A stretch of DNA of 64,000 nucleotides from Pelomonas sp. Root1217 (GTDB taxonomy: Bacteria > Pseudomonadota > Gammaproteobacteria > Burkholderiales > Burkholderiaceae_C), in the NCBI RefSeq assembly GCF_001425705.1, contig NZ_LMDC01000029.1, positions 1-64,000 of the forward strand, given 5' to 3'. The position numbers were made by a program, and so were the translations under genes. How positions within the stretch are numbered: position 1 is the stretch's first letter; each line of letters opens with the position of its first letter. Below the pieces are notes generated by a model that worked only from the letters and a program-made list of their open reading frames with translations, was not told the DNA's origin and did no database searches. Shown in pieces: positions 8,651-19,264 of the stretch.

Positions 8651-8787
8651 GCGGGCCGAGCGCTGGGCCGCTCCCGAGCCGGCCCGCGCTGGCGATGTGC
8701 TTGCGGCTCGACGCCGCAAGCATCGCCGTCACCTCGGGGGACCGGCTGGACTCGCCCGCGTTCAGCGGCGCGAGGCCGGACGAGGGG
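8651..8787 (+). repeat. dispersed intergenic repeat, copy A (hairpin-bearing)
   Basis: A 137-bp element whose near-identical counterpart of the same length lies at 59624-59760, with a shortened copy at 34489-34569. Order of blocks: GGGCCGAGCGCTGGGCCGCT, a central hairpin at 8692-8726 (GCGATG-CTTGCGG against CCGCAAGCATCGC with a small bulge), GGGGGACCGGCTGGACTCGC, and a final GACGAGGGG. It fills the space between the GNAT start and the stop of the prolyl oligopeptidase, ending five bases before that stop codon. Function unknown. Confidence 0.8.
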
Positions 8788-8792
8788 TCTCA

Positions 8793-10922
8793 TTATTTGA
8801 CGTCCAACTTCATCGTGTTGGCGATGAAGGCGAGGATGTCGCTGCGCTCCTCGATGATCTTGGAGGTCGGCTTGCCGGCGCCGTGGCCGGCGTTGGTCTC
8901 GATGCGAATCAGCTTGGGCGCCGGGCCGGTGTCTGCGGCCTGCAGCGTGGCGGCGTACTTGAAGCTGTGCGCCGGCACGACACGGTCGTCGTGGTCGCCG
9001 GTCGTGATCAGCACGGCCGGGTACTTGGCGCCGCTCTTGATGGTGTGCACCGGCGAGTAGGCTCGCAGCGCGTTGAACATCTCCGGGCTGTCGGCGCTGG
9101 TGCCGTAGTCGGTGGCCCAGGCCCAGCCGATGGTGAAGTTCTGATAGCGCAGCATGTCCATCACGCCAACCTGCGGCACGGCGACCGCGAACAGATCGGG
9201 GCGCTGGTTGGTGACCGCACCAACGAGCAGGCCGCCGTTGCTGCCGCCGTTGATGGCCAGCGTGGCCGGGCTGGCGACCTTGTTCTTCACAAGCCATTCG
9301 CCGGCGGCGATGAAGTCGTCGAAGACGTTCTGCTTCTTCAGCTTGGTGCCGGCCTCGTGCCAGGCCGAGCCGTACTCGCCGCCGCCGCGGATGGAGGCGA
9401 TGACGTAGACGCCGCCCATCTTCATCCAGGTCGCGGCCGTCACGCCGTAGCCAGGCGTGATGGAGATGTCGAAGCCGCCATAGCCATAGAGCAGGGTCGG
9501 GTTGTTGCCGTCGAACTTCAGGCCTTTCTTCGCTGCGATGAAGATGGGAAAGCGGGTGCCGTCCTTGCTGGTGACGAACTCACGGCGGGTTTCGAACTCG
9601 TCCGGGTTGAAGGCGGTCTTGGGCTTCTTGAACAGGCTGACCTTGCCGGTCTTGACGTCGTAGCGATGGATCTCGGCCGGGGTGGTCAGGCTGGTGTAGC
9701 TGAAGAAGGTTTCCTTGTCGCTCCAGCGGCCGCCGAAGCCGCCGGCAGTGCCGATGCCGGGCAGCTTGACCTCGCTGAGCTGCTTGCCGTCGGCGCCGTG
9801 CACGCGCACCAGCGTGGCGGCGTCATGCAGATAGCTGAGCAGGAAGCGGCCACCGACGGCCGAGGCCGCGGTCATTGCGTCCGGGCCCTCGACCACCAGC
9901 GTCTTCCAATTGGCCTGCGCCGGGTTCTTCAGGTCGATGGCGACCAGCTTGCCGCGCGGTGCGCCCTTGTCGGTCTTGACGATCAGCTTGCCGCCAACGG
10001 CAGCAATGGGGGTGTACTGGGCGTCGAATTCCAGCGTGATCGGCTGGGGCTTGCCGCCGGCAAACGCTCCCTTGGGCAGGGGCAGCACCATCAGGCCGTT
10101 CTTGCTGCCGGCGCTCTTCCAGACGCTGATGAGCAGCAGTTCGCCGTCGTCCGATACCTCGGTGCCAAAGCCCCACTCCTTGTCGTCGCGGTTCTCGGCG
10201 ACGAGCAGGTCCTCGCTCTGGGCGGTGCCGAGGCGGTGGTAATAGAGCTTCTGGAAGTAGTTGGCGCCCTTGAGCTTGTCGCCTTCCTTGGGCGCGTCAT
10301 AGCGGGCGTAGAAGAAGCCCTTGCCGTCGGCCGTCCAGGCGGCACTGCTGAACTTGACCCATTCGATGGTGTCGGCGAGGTCCTGGCCGGTGGCGAGGTC
10401 GCGCACCTTCCAGGTCTGCCAGTCGGAGCCGGCACCGGCGATGCCGTAGGCCAACAGCTTGCCGTCGCGCGAGGGCACGACGCCGCTCAGCGCCACGGTG
10501 CCGTCCTTGGACAGCAGGTTGGGGTCGAGGGCGACCACGGGCGTGTCGGCCAGGGACTTGGCCGTGTAGAGGACGTTCTGCTGCTGCAGGCCGTCGTTGC
10601 GTGTCCAGAAATAGCGGTCGCCTTCGTGGAAGGGGATGCCGAAGCGCTCGAAGTTGTAGAGCTCGGTGTAGATGCGGCGCGCCGGCAGGCGCTGCGGCAT
10701 GGCGGCCAGGAACTTGTCGGTGACCTCGTTCTGGGCGATCACCCAGGCCTTGGTCTCGGCACTGTTGTCGTCTTCCAGCCAGCGGTACGGGTCGGCAACC
10801 GCCGTGTCGTGATAGGCGTCGATCTGGTCGGCCTTGCGGGTGACGGGATAGCTGAGGCCCTGAGCCTGGGCGCTTGTGGCGAGAACGGCTGCGAGGGTGA
10901 GGGCAGACAAGGTGAGCTTCAT
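8793..10922 (-). CDS. prolyl oligopeptidase family serine peptidase (S9A), exported
   Basis: A 709-residue protein with a signal peptide (MKLTLSALTLAAVLATSAQA, cleavage near residue 20), an N-terminal beta-propeller of about residues 90-430 and a C-terminal alpha/beta-hydrolase catalytic domain. The nucleophile S561 lies in NGGSNGGLLVGAV and the catalytic histidine in ETNAGHGAGKP. It probably cleaves peptides at prolyl bonds in the periplasm. Length is normal for the family. Monocistronic in appearance: about 100 gene-free bases separate it from argJ upstream. Confidence 0.9.
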   Translation of the reverse strand: MKLTLSALTLAAVLATSAQAQGLSYPVTRKADQIDAYHDTAVADPYRWLEDDNSAETKAWVIAQNEVTDKFLAAMPQRLPARRIYTELYNFERFGIPFHEGDRYFWTRNDGLQQQNVLYTAKSLADTPVVALDPNLLSKDGTVALSGVVPSRDGKLLAYGIAGAGSDWQTWKVRDLATGQDLADTIEWVKFSSAAWTADGKGFFYARYDAPKEGDKLKGANYFQKLYYHRLGTAQSEDLLVAENRDDKEWGFGTEVSDDGELLLISVWKSAGSKNGLMVLPLPKGAFAGGKPQPITLEFDAQYTPIAAVGGKLIVKTDKGAPRGKLVAIDLKNPAQANWKTLVVEGPDAMTAASAVGGRFLLSYLHDAATLVRVHGADGKQLSEVKLPGIGTAGGFGGRWSDKETFFSYTSLTTPAEIHRYDVKTGKVSLFKKPKTAFNPDEFETRREFVTSKDGTRFPIFIAAKKGLKFDGNNPTLLYGYGGFDISITPGYGVTAATWMKMGGVYVIASIRGGGEYGSAWHEAGTKLKKQNVFDDFIAAGEWLVKNKVASPATLAINGGSNGGLLVGAVTNQRPDLFAVAVPQVGVMDMLRYQNFTIGWAWATDYGTSADSPEMFNALRAYSPVHTIKSGAKYPAVLITTGDHDDRVVPAHSFKYAATLQAADTGPAPKLIRIETNAGHGAGKPTSKIIEERSDILAFIANTMKLDVK

Positions 10923-11026
10923 CGAGCGGTGTCCGGGATGTTCCGTGAAGCCGCGGATTGTCAGCGCCGCCCGCAGGCGGCGCCGATCGTCATGCGATGA
11001 AGCCCTGACAGCGATAACCCGGAGGG

Positions 11027-12256
11027 TCAGCTTCGATAGTCAGCGTTGATCGACACATAGTCGTGGCTGAGATCACAGGTCCAGACCGTGGCGCTGGCCG
11101 AGCCGCGATTCAGGCCGACGCGAATCGTGATCTCGGACTGCTTCATGACGCGCTGGCCGTCTTCCTCGCGATAGGTCATCAGGCGCCCGCCCTGGCGCAC
11201 CACGGCAACCTCATCCAGATCCAGGTCGATCAGGCCCTGGTCGAGGTCGCCGATGCCGGCATAGCCGACGGCGGCCAGGATGCGGCCGAGGTTCGGGTCG
11301 CTGGCAAAAAACGCCGTCTTGACCAGCGGCGAATGAGCGATGGCATAAGCCGCCAGCTTGCACTCGGCCTCGTCGCGGCCGCCCTCGACGGTGATGGCAA
11401 TGAACTTGGTCGCACCCTCGCCGTCGCGCACGATGGCCTGTGCGAGCTCCTGGGCCAGCGCGATCAGCGCCTCGCGCAAGGTCTTGGCCTCGGCGCTGTC
11501 CAGCGACGTGATCTCGGCATGCGCCGCGCGGCGCGAGGCGATCAGCATGAAACAGTCGTTGGTGGACGTGTCGCCGTCGATGGTGATGCGGTTGAAGGAG
11601 GCATCTGCCGCTTCCTTGACCAGCGCCTGCAGCAGGGCCGGCGCGATGTTGGCATCGGTAGCGACGAAGCCCAGCATGGTCGCCATGTTCGGCCGGATCA
11701 TGCCGGCACCTTTGGAGATGCCGGTCAGAGTGACGGGCACGCCGCCGATCTCGATGCGGCGTGAGGCGGCCTTGGGCAGGGTGTCCGTCGTCATGATGCC
11801 GGCGGCGGCCTCAGCCCAGTTGTCGGCCTTCAGCGCGGCCAGGGCGGCAGGCAGGCCGGCCGTGATGCGGTCCACCGGCAGGGTCTCCATGATGACGCCG
11901 GTGGAGAAAGGCAGGATCTGCTCCGGTTGGCAGCCGATCAGGTTGGCCAGGGCTTGGCAGGTCTGGCGCGCGCGGGCCAGGCCATCGGCGCCGGTGCCGG
12001 CGTTAGCATTGCCGGTGTTGATCAGCAGGGCACGGATGGCCGAGCCGCCGGTTAGGTGCTCGCGGCAAAGCTGCACGGGAGCGGCGCAGAAGCGATTGGT
12101 GGTGAAGACACCGGCGACGGCGGCACCCTCCTCCAGCGCGATGACGCTGAGGTCACGCCGGTTGGCCTTGCGAACGCCGGCCATGGTTACGCCGAGGCGC
12201 ACACCCGGCACGGGCAAAAGGGTGGCGGGATCGGGGGCGGAAAGATTGACCGGCAT
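11027..12256 (-). CDS. argJ: bifunctional glutamate N-acetyltransferase / amino-acid acetyltransferase ArgJ
   Basis: A 409-residue ArgJ. It catalyses the cyclic acetyl transfer from N-acetylornithine to glutamate in arginine biosynthesis and may also make N-acetylglutamate from acetyl-CoA. The autoproteolysis site is seen in [13 protein letters not shown], with T193 as the new N-terminal nucleophile of the beta chain; other conserved stretches are TDTLPKAA and [11 protein letters not shown]. Full length. argB is also in this window, 25 kb away, so the arginine genes are scattered as is usual in Burkholderiales. Confidence 0.95.
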   Translation of the reverse strand: MPVNLSAPDPATLLPVPGVRLGVTMAGVRKANRRDLSVIALEEGAAVAGVFTTNRFCAAPVQLCREHLTGGSAIRALLINTGNANAGTGADGLARARQTCQALANLIGCQPEQILPFSTGVIMETLPVDRITAGLPAALAALKADNWAEAAAGIMTTDTLPKAASRRIEIGGVPVTLTGISKGAGMIRPNMATMLGFVATDANIAPALLQALVKEAADASFNRITIDGDTSTNDCFMLIASRRAAHAEITSLDSAEAKTLREALIALAQELAQAIVRDGEGATKFIAITVEGGRDEAECKLAAYAIAHSPLVKTAFFASDPNLGRILAAVGYAGIGDLDQGLIDLDLDEVAVVRQGGRLMTYREEDGQRVMKQSEITIRVGLNRGSASATVWTCDLSHDYVSINADYRS

Positions 12257-12310
12257 GGCGCGCTCGCAGGGATTGGGGAAAGCGCGGGGATTCTATGAAG
12301 CAATCCCCAA

Positions 12311-12337
12311 TGCAAAAGGCTCCCGAAGGAGCCTTTG
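12311..12337 (-). terminator. rho-independent terminator of the PEP-CTERM operon
   Basis: On the minus strand, AAAGGCTCC and GGAGCCTTT form a nine-pair stem closed by a TTCG loop of the very stable C(UUCG)G type, followed by TTTT. It lies 18 bases after the stop of the 222-residue PEP-CTERM gene and before the start of argJ, so it separates the two transcription units. Confidence 0.8.
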
Positions 12338-12354
12338 CAAGGAGCGGTGACGGA

Positions 12355-13023
12355 TCAACGCGGCAGGCGGCGGCGGGCCAGCAGGCCGATGACACCGAGG
12401 CCACCCAGGAACAGAGCGTAAGTCTCAGGTTCGGGCACGGCGACGGTCGGCGTGGCGACAACCAGATCCTGATAGGTGGCGTTGGTGAGCTTGGTCAGGC
12501 TGTACAGGGCCACGCCGTTGTAATTCTGGGCGGCGGCCAGGTAGCTGCTGGCGAAGGTTTGCGCGTCGGTGGCGGTGCTCAGCTGCGTGCCTGTCAGGCC
12601 GGCAGTCTTCAGATAGAAGTTACCGTTGTTCTGGGCCAAGCTCAGCGTGCCGCTGTTTTCGCGCACGATCTCCCACACGGCGAGCTGGAAGCCCGCTTGC
12701 TGCACACCGTCGTGCACCGAGCTGAAGCTGCTGGAGTAAAGCGCTTGCAGCATCGAGCCCTGGGCGGCGCTGAAGCTGCCGATCGTGTAGGTCTTGAAAC
12801 CCTTGCTCTTGATGGCGAATGACTGCTCAGGTTCGATGCAGTAGGCCAGGAAGCTGCCGGTAGCCGCGTCCGTGTAGTTCAGCGCGCCGGTGATGTAGCT
12901 GGTCGTCGCCGACGTGCTGAGCGCGGGGTCACCGGCGTCACGACTCTGGAACTGGATGCTCACGTCGGCAAAGGCCGAGGCACTGGACAGCAGGACTGCG
13001 GCAAAGGCGAGAGGTTTGAACAT
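12355..13023 (-). CDS. PEP-CTERM sorting domain-containing protein
   Basis: A 222-residue exported protein: signal peptide MFKPLAFAAVLLSSASAFA, a secreted domain of about 175 residues with a single CIEPEQSF cysteine, and a C-terminal sorting signal made of VPEPETYA, a hydrophobic helix and the ARRRLPR basic tail. PEP-CTERM tails are recognised by exosortase/EpsH-type transpeptidases, usually in exopolysaccharide or biofilm producers. The mature domain is of unknown function. Second gene of a two-gene unit, 32 bases after the other PEP-CTERM gene, and followed by a terminator. Confidence 0.85.
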   Translation of the reverse strand: MFKPLAFAAVLLSSASAFADVSIQFQSRDAGDPALSTSATTSYITGALNYTDAATGSFLAYCIEPEQSFAIKSKGFKTYTIGSFSAAQGSMLQALYSSSFSSVHDGVQQAGFQLAVWEIVRENSGTLSLAQNNGNFYLKTAGLTGTQLSTATDAQTFASSYLAAAQNYNGVALYSLTKLTNATYQDLVVATPTVAVPEPETYALFLGGLGVIGLLARRRLPR

Positions 13024-13055
13024 GTTGGGCTGCTCGTGGAGTTCGTTGGGGCGGC

Positions 13056-13571
13056 TCAGCCGACGCGGCGGCGCGACAGGCTCAGACCGGCCAGGGCGAC
13101 GGCAACGAGGGCCAGCGCGGTGGGTTCGGGCAGCTCGACGCCGCGGCCGCTCACCGTGGCTTCGTAACCTTCGGGCGCCTTGACGCCGTAGCCTTCACCG
13201 ACGACGTGCAATTCCCAGTTGCCGGCCGACAGCCACAGCGGGTTCAGGCCCCAGGTTTCCGTGCCGGTCTCGTCGGCTTCCCAATTCACGGCATGGGTTT
13301 CAGCCAGGGCGAAGGTCGTGCCGCCCTGCTTCAGGAAGGCCGACGTGATGTTCACGCTGGCGCTGAGCTCGGGCGAGAGGGTGCTGATGGAAACCCCCAG
13401 CAAGGTCTGGCCGGCCAGCGTGAAGTTGAAGATGTCGTCGAAAGCAGCGGCGTCCTCGCCGTTGGACATGATGTTGTCATTACCAAAGGTGAACGACACC
13501 GGCGCGGCGGCGGCGGCACCGGCGGCAAAGGCCAAGCTCAGGGCGGCGAGGGCTGTAGACAACGATTTCAT
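13056..13571 (-). CDS. PEP-CTERM sorting domain-containing protein (FxDxF-like)
   Basis: A 171-residue exported protein with signal peptide MKSLSTALAALSLAFAAGAAAA. The mature part has an early FDDIFNFTLAGQ segment like the FxDxF-type PEP-CTERM family, and the C-terminus has LPEPTALALVAVALAGLSLS then RRR. It differs clearly in sequence from the neighbouring PEP-CTERM protein, so the pair is not a recent duplication. First gene of the two-gene unit. No exosortase gene is present in the window, so the processing enzyme must be encoded elsewhere. Confidence 0.85.
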   Translation of the reverse strand: MKSLSTALAALSLAFAAGAAAAAPVSFTFGNDNIMSNGEDAAAFDDIFNFTLAGQTLLGVSISTLSPELSASVNITSAFLKQGGTTFALAETHAVNWEADETGTETWGLNPLWLSAGNWELHVVGEGYGVKAPEGYEATVSGRGVELPEPTALALVAVALAGLSLSRRRVG

Positions 13572-13752
13572 GATGCGCTTTCTGGTTCTCTATTCGGGTC
13601 TACCCGTGGTTTTGCCGGGGCATGGACTGCACTCTAGGGGGGTGAGCGCTGTCCGAGCACCCCTCATGCGCGTGGCGCAGGGGTCTGGTTGTGCTCAAAC
13701 GCACGGTTTTCCCCCCACATGGGTGGGCTGCGCGGGGTCGGCTGCCCAATGC

Positions 13753-13777
13753 AAACGGGCCGGCAGTGCCGGCCCGT
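13753..13777 (-). terminator. rho-independent terminator downstream of secA
   Basis: ACGGGCCGGC and GCCGGCCCGT (13755-13764 and 13768-13777) make a perfect ten-pair stem with an AGT loop. On the minus strand the stem is followed by TTTGCATT. It begins about 22 bases after the secA stop. Confidence 0.75.
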
Positions 13778-13799
13778 GGGGGATTTCAGCCTGGAGAAA

Positions 13800-16544
<2,745 letters not shown>

Positions 16545-16713
16545 GCTGCGAGGAATGAGGAGCTGCGCGGCACCGGCGGGCTGGCCGACCGGTGGGAGGC
16601 GCGAATCTGAGGGCACGGCGAGGCATTGCAAGACGGACTTGCCCGGCCGCGCAAAACGGCGCAGTTTAGCAGTGGGCTTTTGGCCGGGACCGCCGCCTCA
16701 CTACACTGCGGCC

Positions 16714-17052
16714 ATGGCCACCCCGCCCCGCTACCTTGCTCCCAAGAGCGTGCGCGTCAGCGTCCCATCGCCAACCCCGGTGGCCGACGCGCTGCGTGCC
16801 CACGAGGGCCTGAGCCAGCTCAACGCACGCCTGGAGGCATCACGGCGGCGGCTGCGCATCATCGGGCCCGCGTTGCCGGGCAATCTGCTGGCCAGCCTGC
16901 AACCCGGGCCGCTGGACGAAGAAGGCTGGAGCCTGCTGGCCGCGAACGCGGCGGTGGCCGCCAAGCTGCGTCATCTTCTGCCCCGGCTGGAGGCCCTGCT
17001 GGCCCAGGCCGGGCTGCCCGGACATATCCGCGTGAAGCTGATCCAGAAATAG
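16714..17052 (+). CDS. DUF721/DciA-like protein
   Basis: A 112-residue basic protein. The C-terminal part (WSLLAANAAVAAKLRHLLPR, then HIRVKLIQK) resembles the DUF721/DciA domain, whose characterised members help load the replicative helicase DnaB. The N-terminal half contains RLEASRRRLRIIGPALPG. The position divergent from secA is one often seen for such genes in betaproteobacteria. ATG 16714 is the start closest to the conserved part. The group II intron end lies only a few bases after its stop. Assignment is by resemblance, moderately sure. Confidence 0.6.
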   Translation: MATPPRYLAPKSVRVSVPSPTPVADALRAHEGLSQLNARLEASRRRLRIIGPALPGNLLASLQPGPLDEEGWSLLAANAAVAAKLRHLLPRLEALLAQAGLPGHIRVKLIQK

Positions 17053-17057
17053 GCGCA

Positions 17058-17724
17058 ATCGGGATAGGGGTCAGCCATTGTCGGCTGAGCCCCTCCCACA
17101 CCACCCGGCATGCGGGTCCGCACCGGGCGGTTCGGAAGCTTGAGGCGTTAACGCGGTCTGACGCAAGCCACCAGTGCCCACGCTCGACCACACAACCCTG
17201 CACCCTTCTCGCCAAGGGCGGGCCTCAGGCTTCGTCGCTGAATGGATCACATGTGGCTTCACCACATCCGACGCCATCCCGCCCGGGTCACCCCGGCATC
17301 TGACGCATTGCCCTCGACATCCCCTGGTCGTTTGGTGCTCACCCCCGTTCGGTCCTTCGCCTCTCGCTTCGGCCTCTGCGGCCCTGCTACCCGGCTACTA
17401 CGACCTCTGCTGACTTCTCGCTCCGGCAGCGCCGTCGCCCTTTCAGGCGCAAGGCGAGATCTCCCCAGGTAAGAACGCACTCCTTCACTGCACAGCCGCC
17501 GGATTTACACCGCTTCGCCTTGATCACGAGAGCTTCGCGGTTCCATGCCCGCTCGCCCTGCTTGGCAGTGCCTTCTATCCGGTTCTTGTTCATCGGCTCG
17601 CAGCTTCGCTCCACGCTTCCTTCCCACACTCGGTCACCCTCATGCAGTTGCGCTTCACTTCGTTCGTCGCGATCAACTCACGGCGGGACTTGCACCCGCA
17701 AGAGTGCGCCCATGCTGGGCGCAC
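17058..17724 (-). mobile_element. ORF-less group II intron, class C-like
   Basis: Read on the minus strand the segment starts with the group II 5' consensus GTGCGCCCAGCATGGGCGCA and GGGTGCAAGTCCCGCC, and ends with a domain V (CCGAACCGCCCGGTGCGGAC, paired with GCATGCCGGGTGGTGTGG) and a domain VI stem (GGGGCTCAGCC against GGCTGACCCC). Only about 667 bases separate the ends, too short for the reverse transcriptase normally in domain IV, and no RT motif is visible. The 5' end sits directly behind the tRNA-Thr terminator hairpin and its T-run, the insertion preference of bacterial class C introns. The exact 3' end is uncertain by a few bases. Mobility would need a maturase in trans. Confidence 0.8.
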
Positions 17725-17730
17725 AAAGAA

Positions 17731-17762
17731 AAAAACCCACTGTCGCGAGACAGTGGGTTTTT
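17731..17762 (-). terminator. bidirectional-looking terminator behind tRNA-Thr, intron target
   Basis: AAAAACCCACTGTC (17731-17744) and GACAGTGGGTTTTT (17749-17762) are a perfect 14-base inverted repeat around GCGA. On the minus strand it ends in a T-run (TTTTTTTCTTT) four bases downstream of the tRNA 3' end, and the group II intron begins immediately after. Confidence 0.9.
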
Positions 17763-17765
17763 GAT

Positions 17766-17841
17766 TGGTGCCGGCTATCGGATTCGAACTGATGACCTAC
17801 CGCTTACAAGGCGGTTGCTCTACCAACTGAGCTAAGCCGGC
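17766..17841 (-). tRNA. tRNA-Thr (anticodon TGT)
   Basis: A complete 76-base cloverleaf including an encoded CCA. The acceptor stem GCCGGCT/AGCCGGC is perfect, the D arm is GCTC/GAGC, the anticodon stem ACCGC/GCGGT holds the loop CTTGTAA (anticodon TGT, reading ACA), and TTCGAAT is the T loop. One A-C mismatch is seen at the fourth pair of the T stem (ATCAG/CCGAT). It is followed by a strong terminator. Confidence 0.97.
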
Positions 17842-17866
17842 GAATTGAGGATGAGATTCTAGGCGC

Positions 17867-18376
17867 TCATTTCACCCGTTTGAGCGAAGGCCGCGGGCTA
17901 CCGCTGGGCGCGTCGGGCGGCGGTGGCGTGTCATCGCCCTCGTCGTCGCTGGCTTCGCTGGCCAGACGCAGGCCGCTGCGGCGCGGCTCCTGCGGTGCCG
18001 GGCTGGGCAGGGGCGCACCTTCGGCCAGCGCCTCGGGCGCCGGAAAGGCCATGCCCTGGCCGTTCTCGCGGGCGTAGATCGCGACGACATGGTCCACCGG
18101 CACGACGATTTCGCGCGCGACGCCGCCGAAGCGCGCCTTGAACTGGATGAAGTCGTTGCCAAGATCCAGTCCGCTGGTGGCATCGAAACCGATGTTCAGC
18201 ACGATCTCGTTGTTGGACACGTACTCCATCGGCACCTGCACCGAACGATCGACGTGCACCGCGATATAAGGCGTGAAGCCGTTGTCCGTGCACCAGTCAT
18301 GCAGCGCGCGGATCAGGTACGGACGGGTGGACGTGCCATTGCCCGCGCCCCCTTCGATCCCTTGCGTTTTATCCAT
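17867..18376 (-). CDS. sspB: ClpXP protease specificity-enhancing factor SspB
   Basis: A 169-residue SspB. The adaptor binds ssrA-tagged proteins and delivers them to ClpXP. STRPYLIRALHDWCTDNGFT opens the conserved domain, and VPMEYVSNNEIVLNIGFDAT lies in the peptide-binding fold. A long acidic/proline-rich tail ends in PRPSLKRVK, the kind of short C-terminal motif that docks to ClpX. The 18 residues before STRPYL are atypical but ATG 18376 is the only ATG available. It follows sspA, as in other betaproteobacteria and enterobacteria. Confidence 0.9.
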   Translation of the reverse strand: MDKTQGIEGGAGNGTSTRPYLIRALHDWCTDNGFTPYIAVHVDRSVQVPMEYVSNNEIVLNIGFDATSGLDLGNDFIQFKARFGGVAREIVVPVDHVVAIYARENGQGMAFPAPEALAEGAPLPSPAPQEPRRSGLRLASEASDDEGDDTPPPPDAPSGSPRPSLKRVK

Positions 18377-18504
18377 GTACGACAGTCACCCGATCAGGGC
18401 GCAATACGGTCAGTAGACCCAGCGGCCGCCGTGGAACCGGCTTTGCCGGGCCACTGACGGCGCCCCTTTGAGAGGGACGCGTGCAGCGCTTCGAGGGTGG
18501 GCTT
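18377..18504. other. sspA-sspB intergenic spacer with a repeat-like hairpin sequence
   Basis: No gene fits in these 128 bases. The part at about 18420-18482 (AACCGGCTTTGCCGGGCCAC then GGCGCCCCTTTGAGAGGGAC) contains two short hairpins and resembles intergenic repeats common in Burkholderiales genomes. Only one copy occurs in the window, so the assignment rests on general familiarity. Confidence 0.35.
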
Positions 18505-19122
18505 TCAACGACGCATGACCTTTTCAGAGGGCGTCAGCGCCTCGATGTAGGCCGGGCGGCTGAAGATGCGCTCGGCGTACTTCAGCAGCGGCAGCGCGTT
18601 CTTGGACATGTCGATGCCGTAGTAGTCCAGGCGCCACAGCAGCGGCGCGATGGCCACGTCGAGCATCGAGAAGTCGTCGCCCAGCATGTACTTGTTCTTC
18701 AGGAAGATCGGCGCGAGCTGGGTCAGGCGGTCGCGGATCTGCGAGCGGGCCTTCTCGAGCTGCTTGTCGGTCGCCTTGGTCGTCGTGCCGCGGCCTTCGA
18801 GGATGTTCACGTGGGCGAACAGCTCCTTCTCGAAGTTCAGCAGGAACAGGCGCACGCGGGCGCGGGCCACCGGGTCGCCGGGCATCAGTTGCGGGTGCGG
18901 GAAGCGCTCATCGATGTACTCGTTGATGATGTGCGATTCATACAGGATGAGGTCGCGCTCGACGAGGATGGGCACCTCGTTGTACGGGTTCATCAATGCG
19001 ATGTCTTCGGGCTTCGCGAACAGGTCAACGTCACGGATTTCGAAGTCCATGCCTTTCTCGAACAGCACGAAGCGGCAGCGGTGCGAGTAGGGGTCGGTGG
19101 TACCGGAGTAAAGGACCATCAT
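18505..19122 (-). CDS. sspA: stringent starvation protein A (GST-fold)
   Basis: A 205-residue glutathione-S-transferase-like protein. The thioredoxin-like N-terminus MVLYSGTTDPYSHRCRFVLF and the NEVPILVERDLILYESHIIN substrate region are typical of SspA, an RNA-polymerase-associated regulator in stationary phase. The start is at ATG 19122 or 19119; an in-frame ATG at 19149 would add nine residues foreign to the family. It sits between petABC and sspB, a conserved arrangement. Confidence 0.9.
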   Translation of the reverse strand: MMVLYSGTTDPYSHRCRFVLFEKGMDFEIRDVDLFAKPEDIALMNPYNEVPILVERDLILYESHIINEYIDERFPHPQLMPGDPVARARVRLFLLNFEKELFAHVNILEGRGTTTKATDKQLEKARSQIRDRLTQLAPIFLKNKYMLGDDFSMLDVAIAPLLWRLDYYGIDMSKNALPLLKYAERIFSRPAYIEALTPSEKVMRR

Positions 19123-19180
19123 GGCTTGGGCTCCCGAGGGGTCAGTCAATCAAAAACGCGCGACGGCTGGGGCCGCGCTG

Positions 19181-19224
19181 AAAAAGCAAACGCAGTGGGT
19201 GGCTACAAGCGCGCCCCACTGCGT
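19181..19224 (-). terminator. rho-independent terminator of petABC
   Basis: ACGCAGTGGG (19190-19199) and CCCACTGCGT (19215-19224) pair over ten bases; on the minus strand the stem is followed by TTGCTTTTT. It lies about 40 bases behind the cytochrome c1 stop. A second seven-pair hairpin (CGGCACC/GGTGCCG, 19229-19252) stands between it and the stop. It separates petABC from sspA. Confidence 0.75.
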
Positions 19225-19264
19225 GTTTCGGCACCACCCGAGAGCGGTGCCGGGATGGACGGGC

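Noticed and set aside
13620-13660. GGGGTG/CACCCC hairpin upstream of the PEP-CTERM genes as a regulatory element
   Set aside because: The stem is only six pairs with a long loop and no comparison is available; chance is likely in GC-rich DNA.
17053-17730. Short open frames in both directions within the region behind dciA
   Set aside because: The sequence has the ends and domain V/VI of a group II intron; the frames have no RT motif and no ribosome binding sites, so they are treated as RNA.
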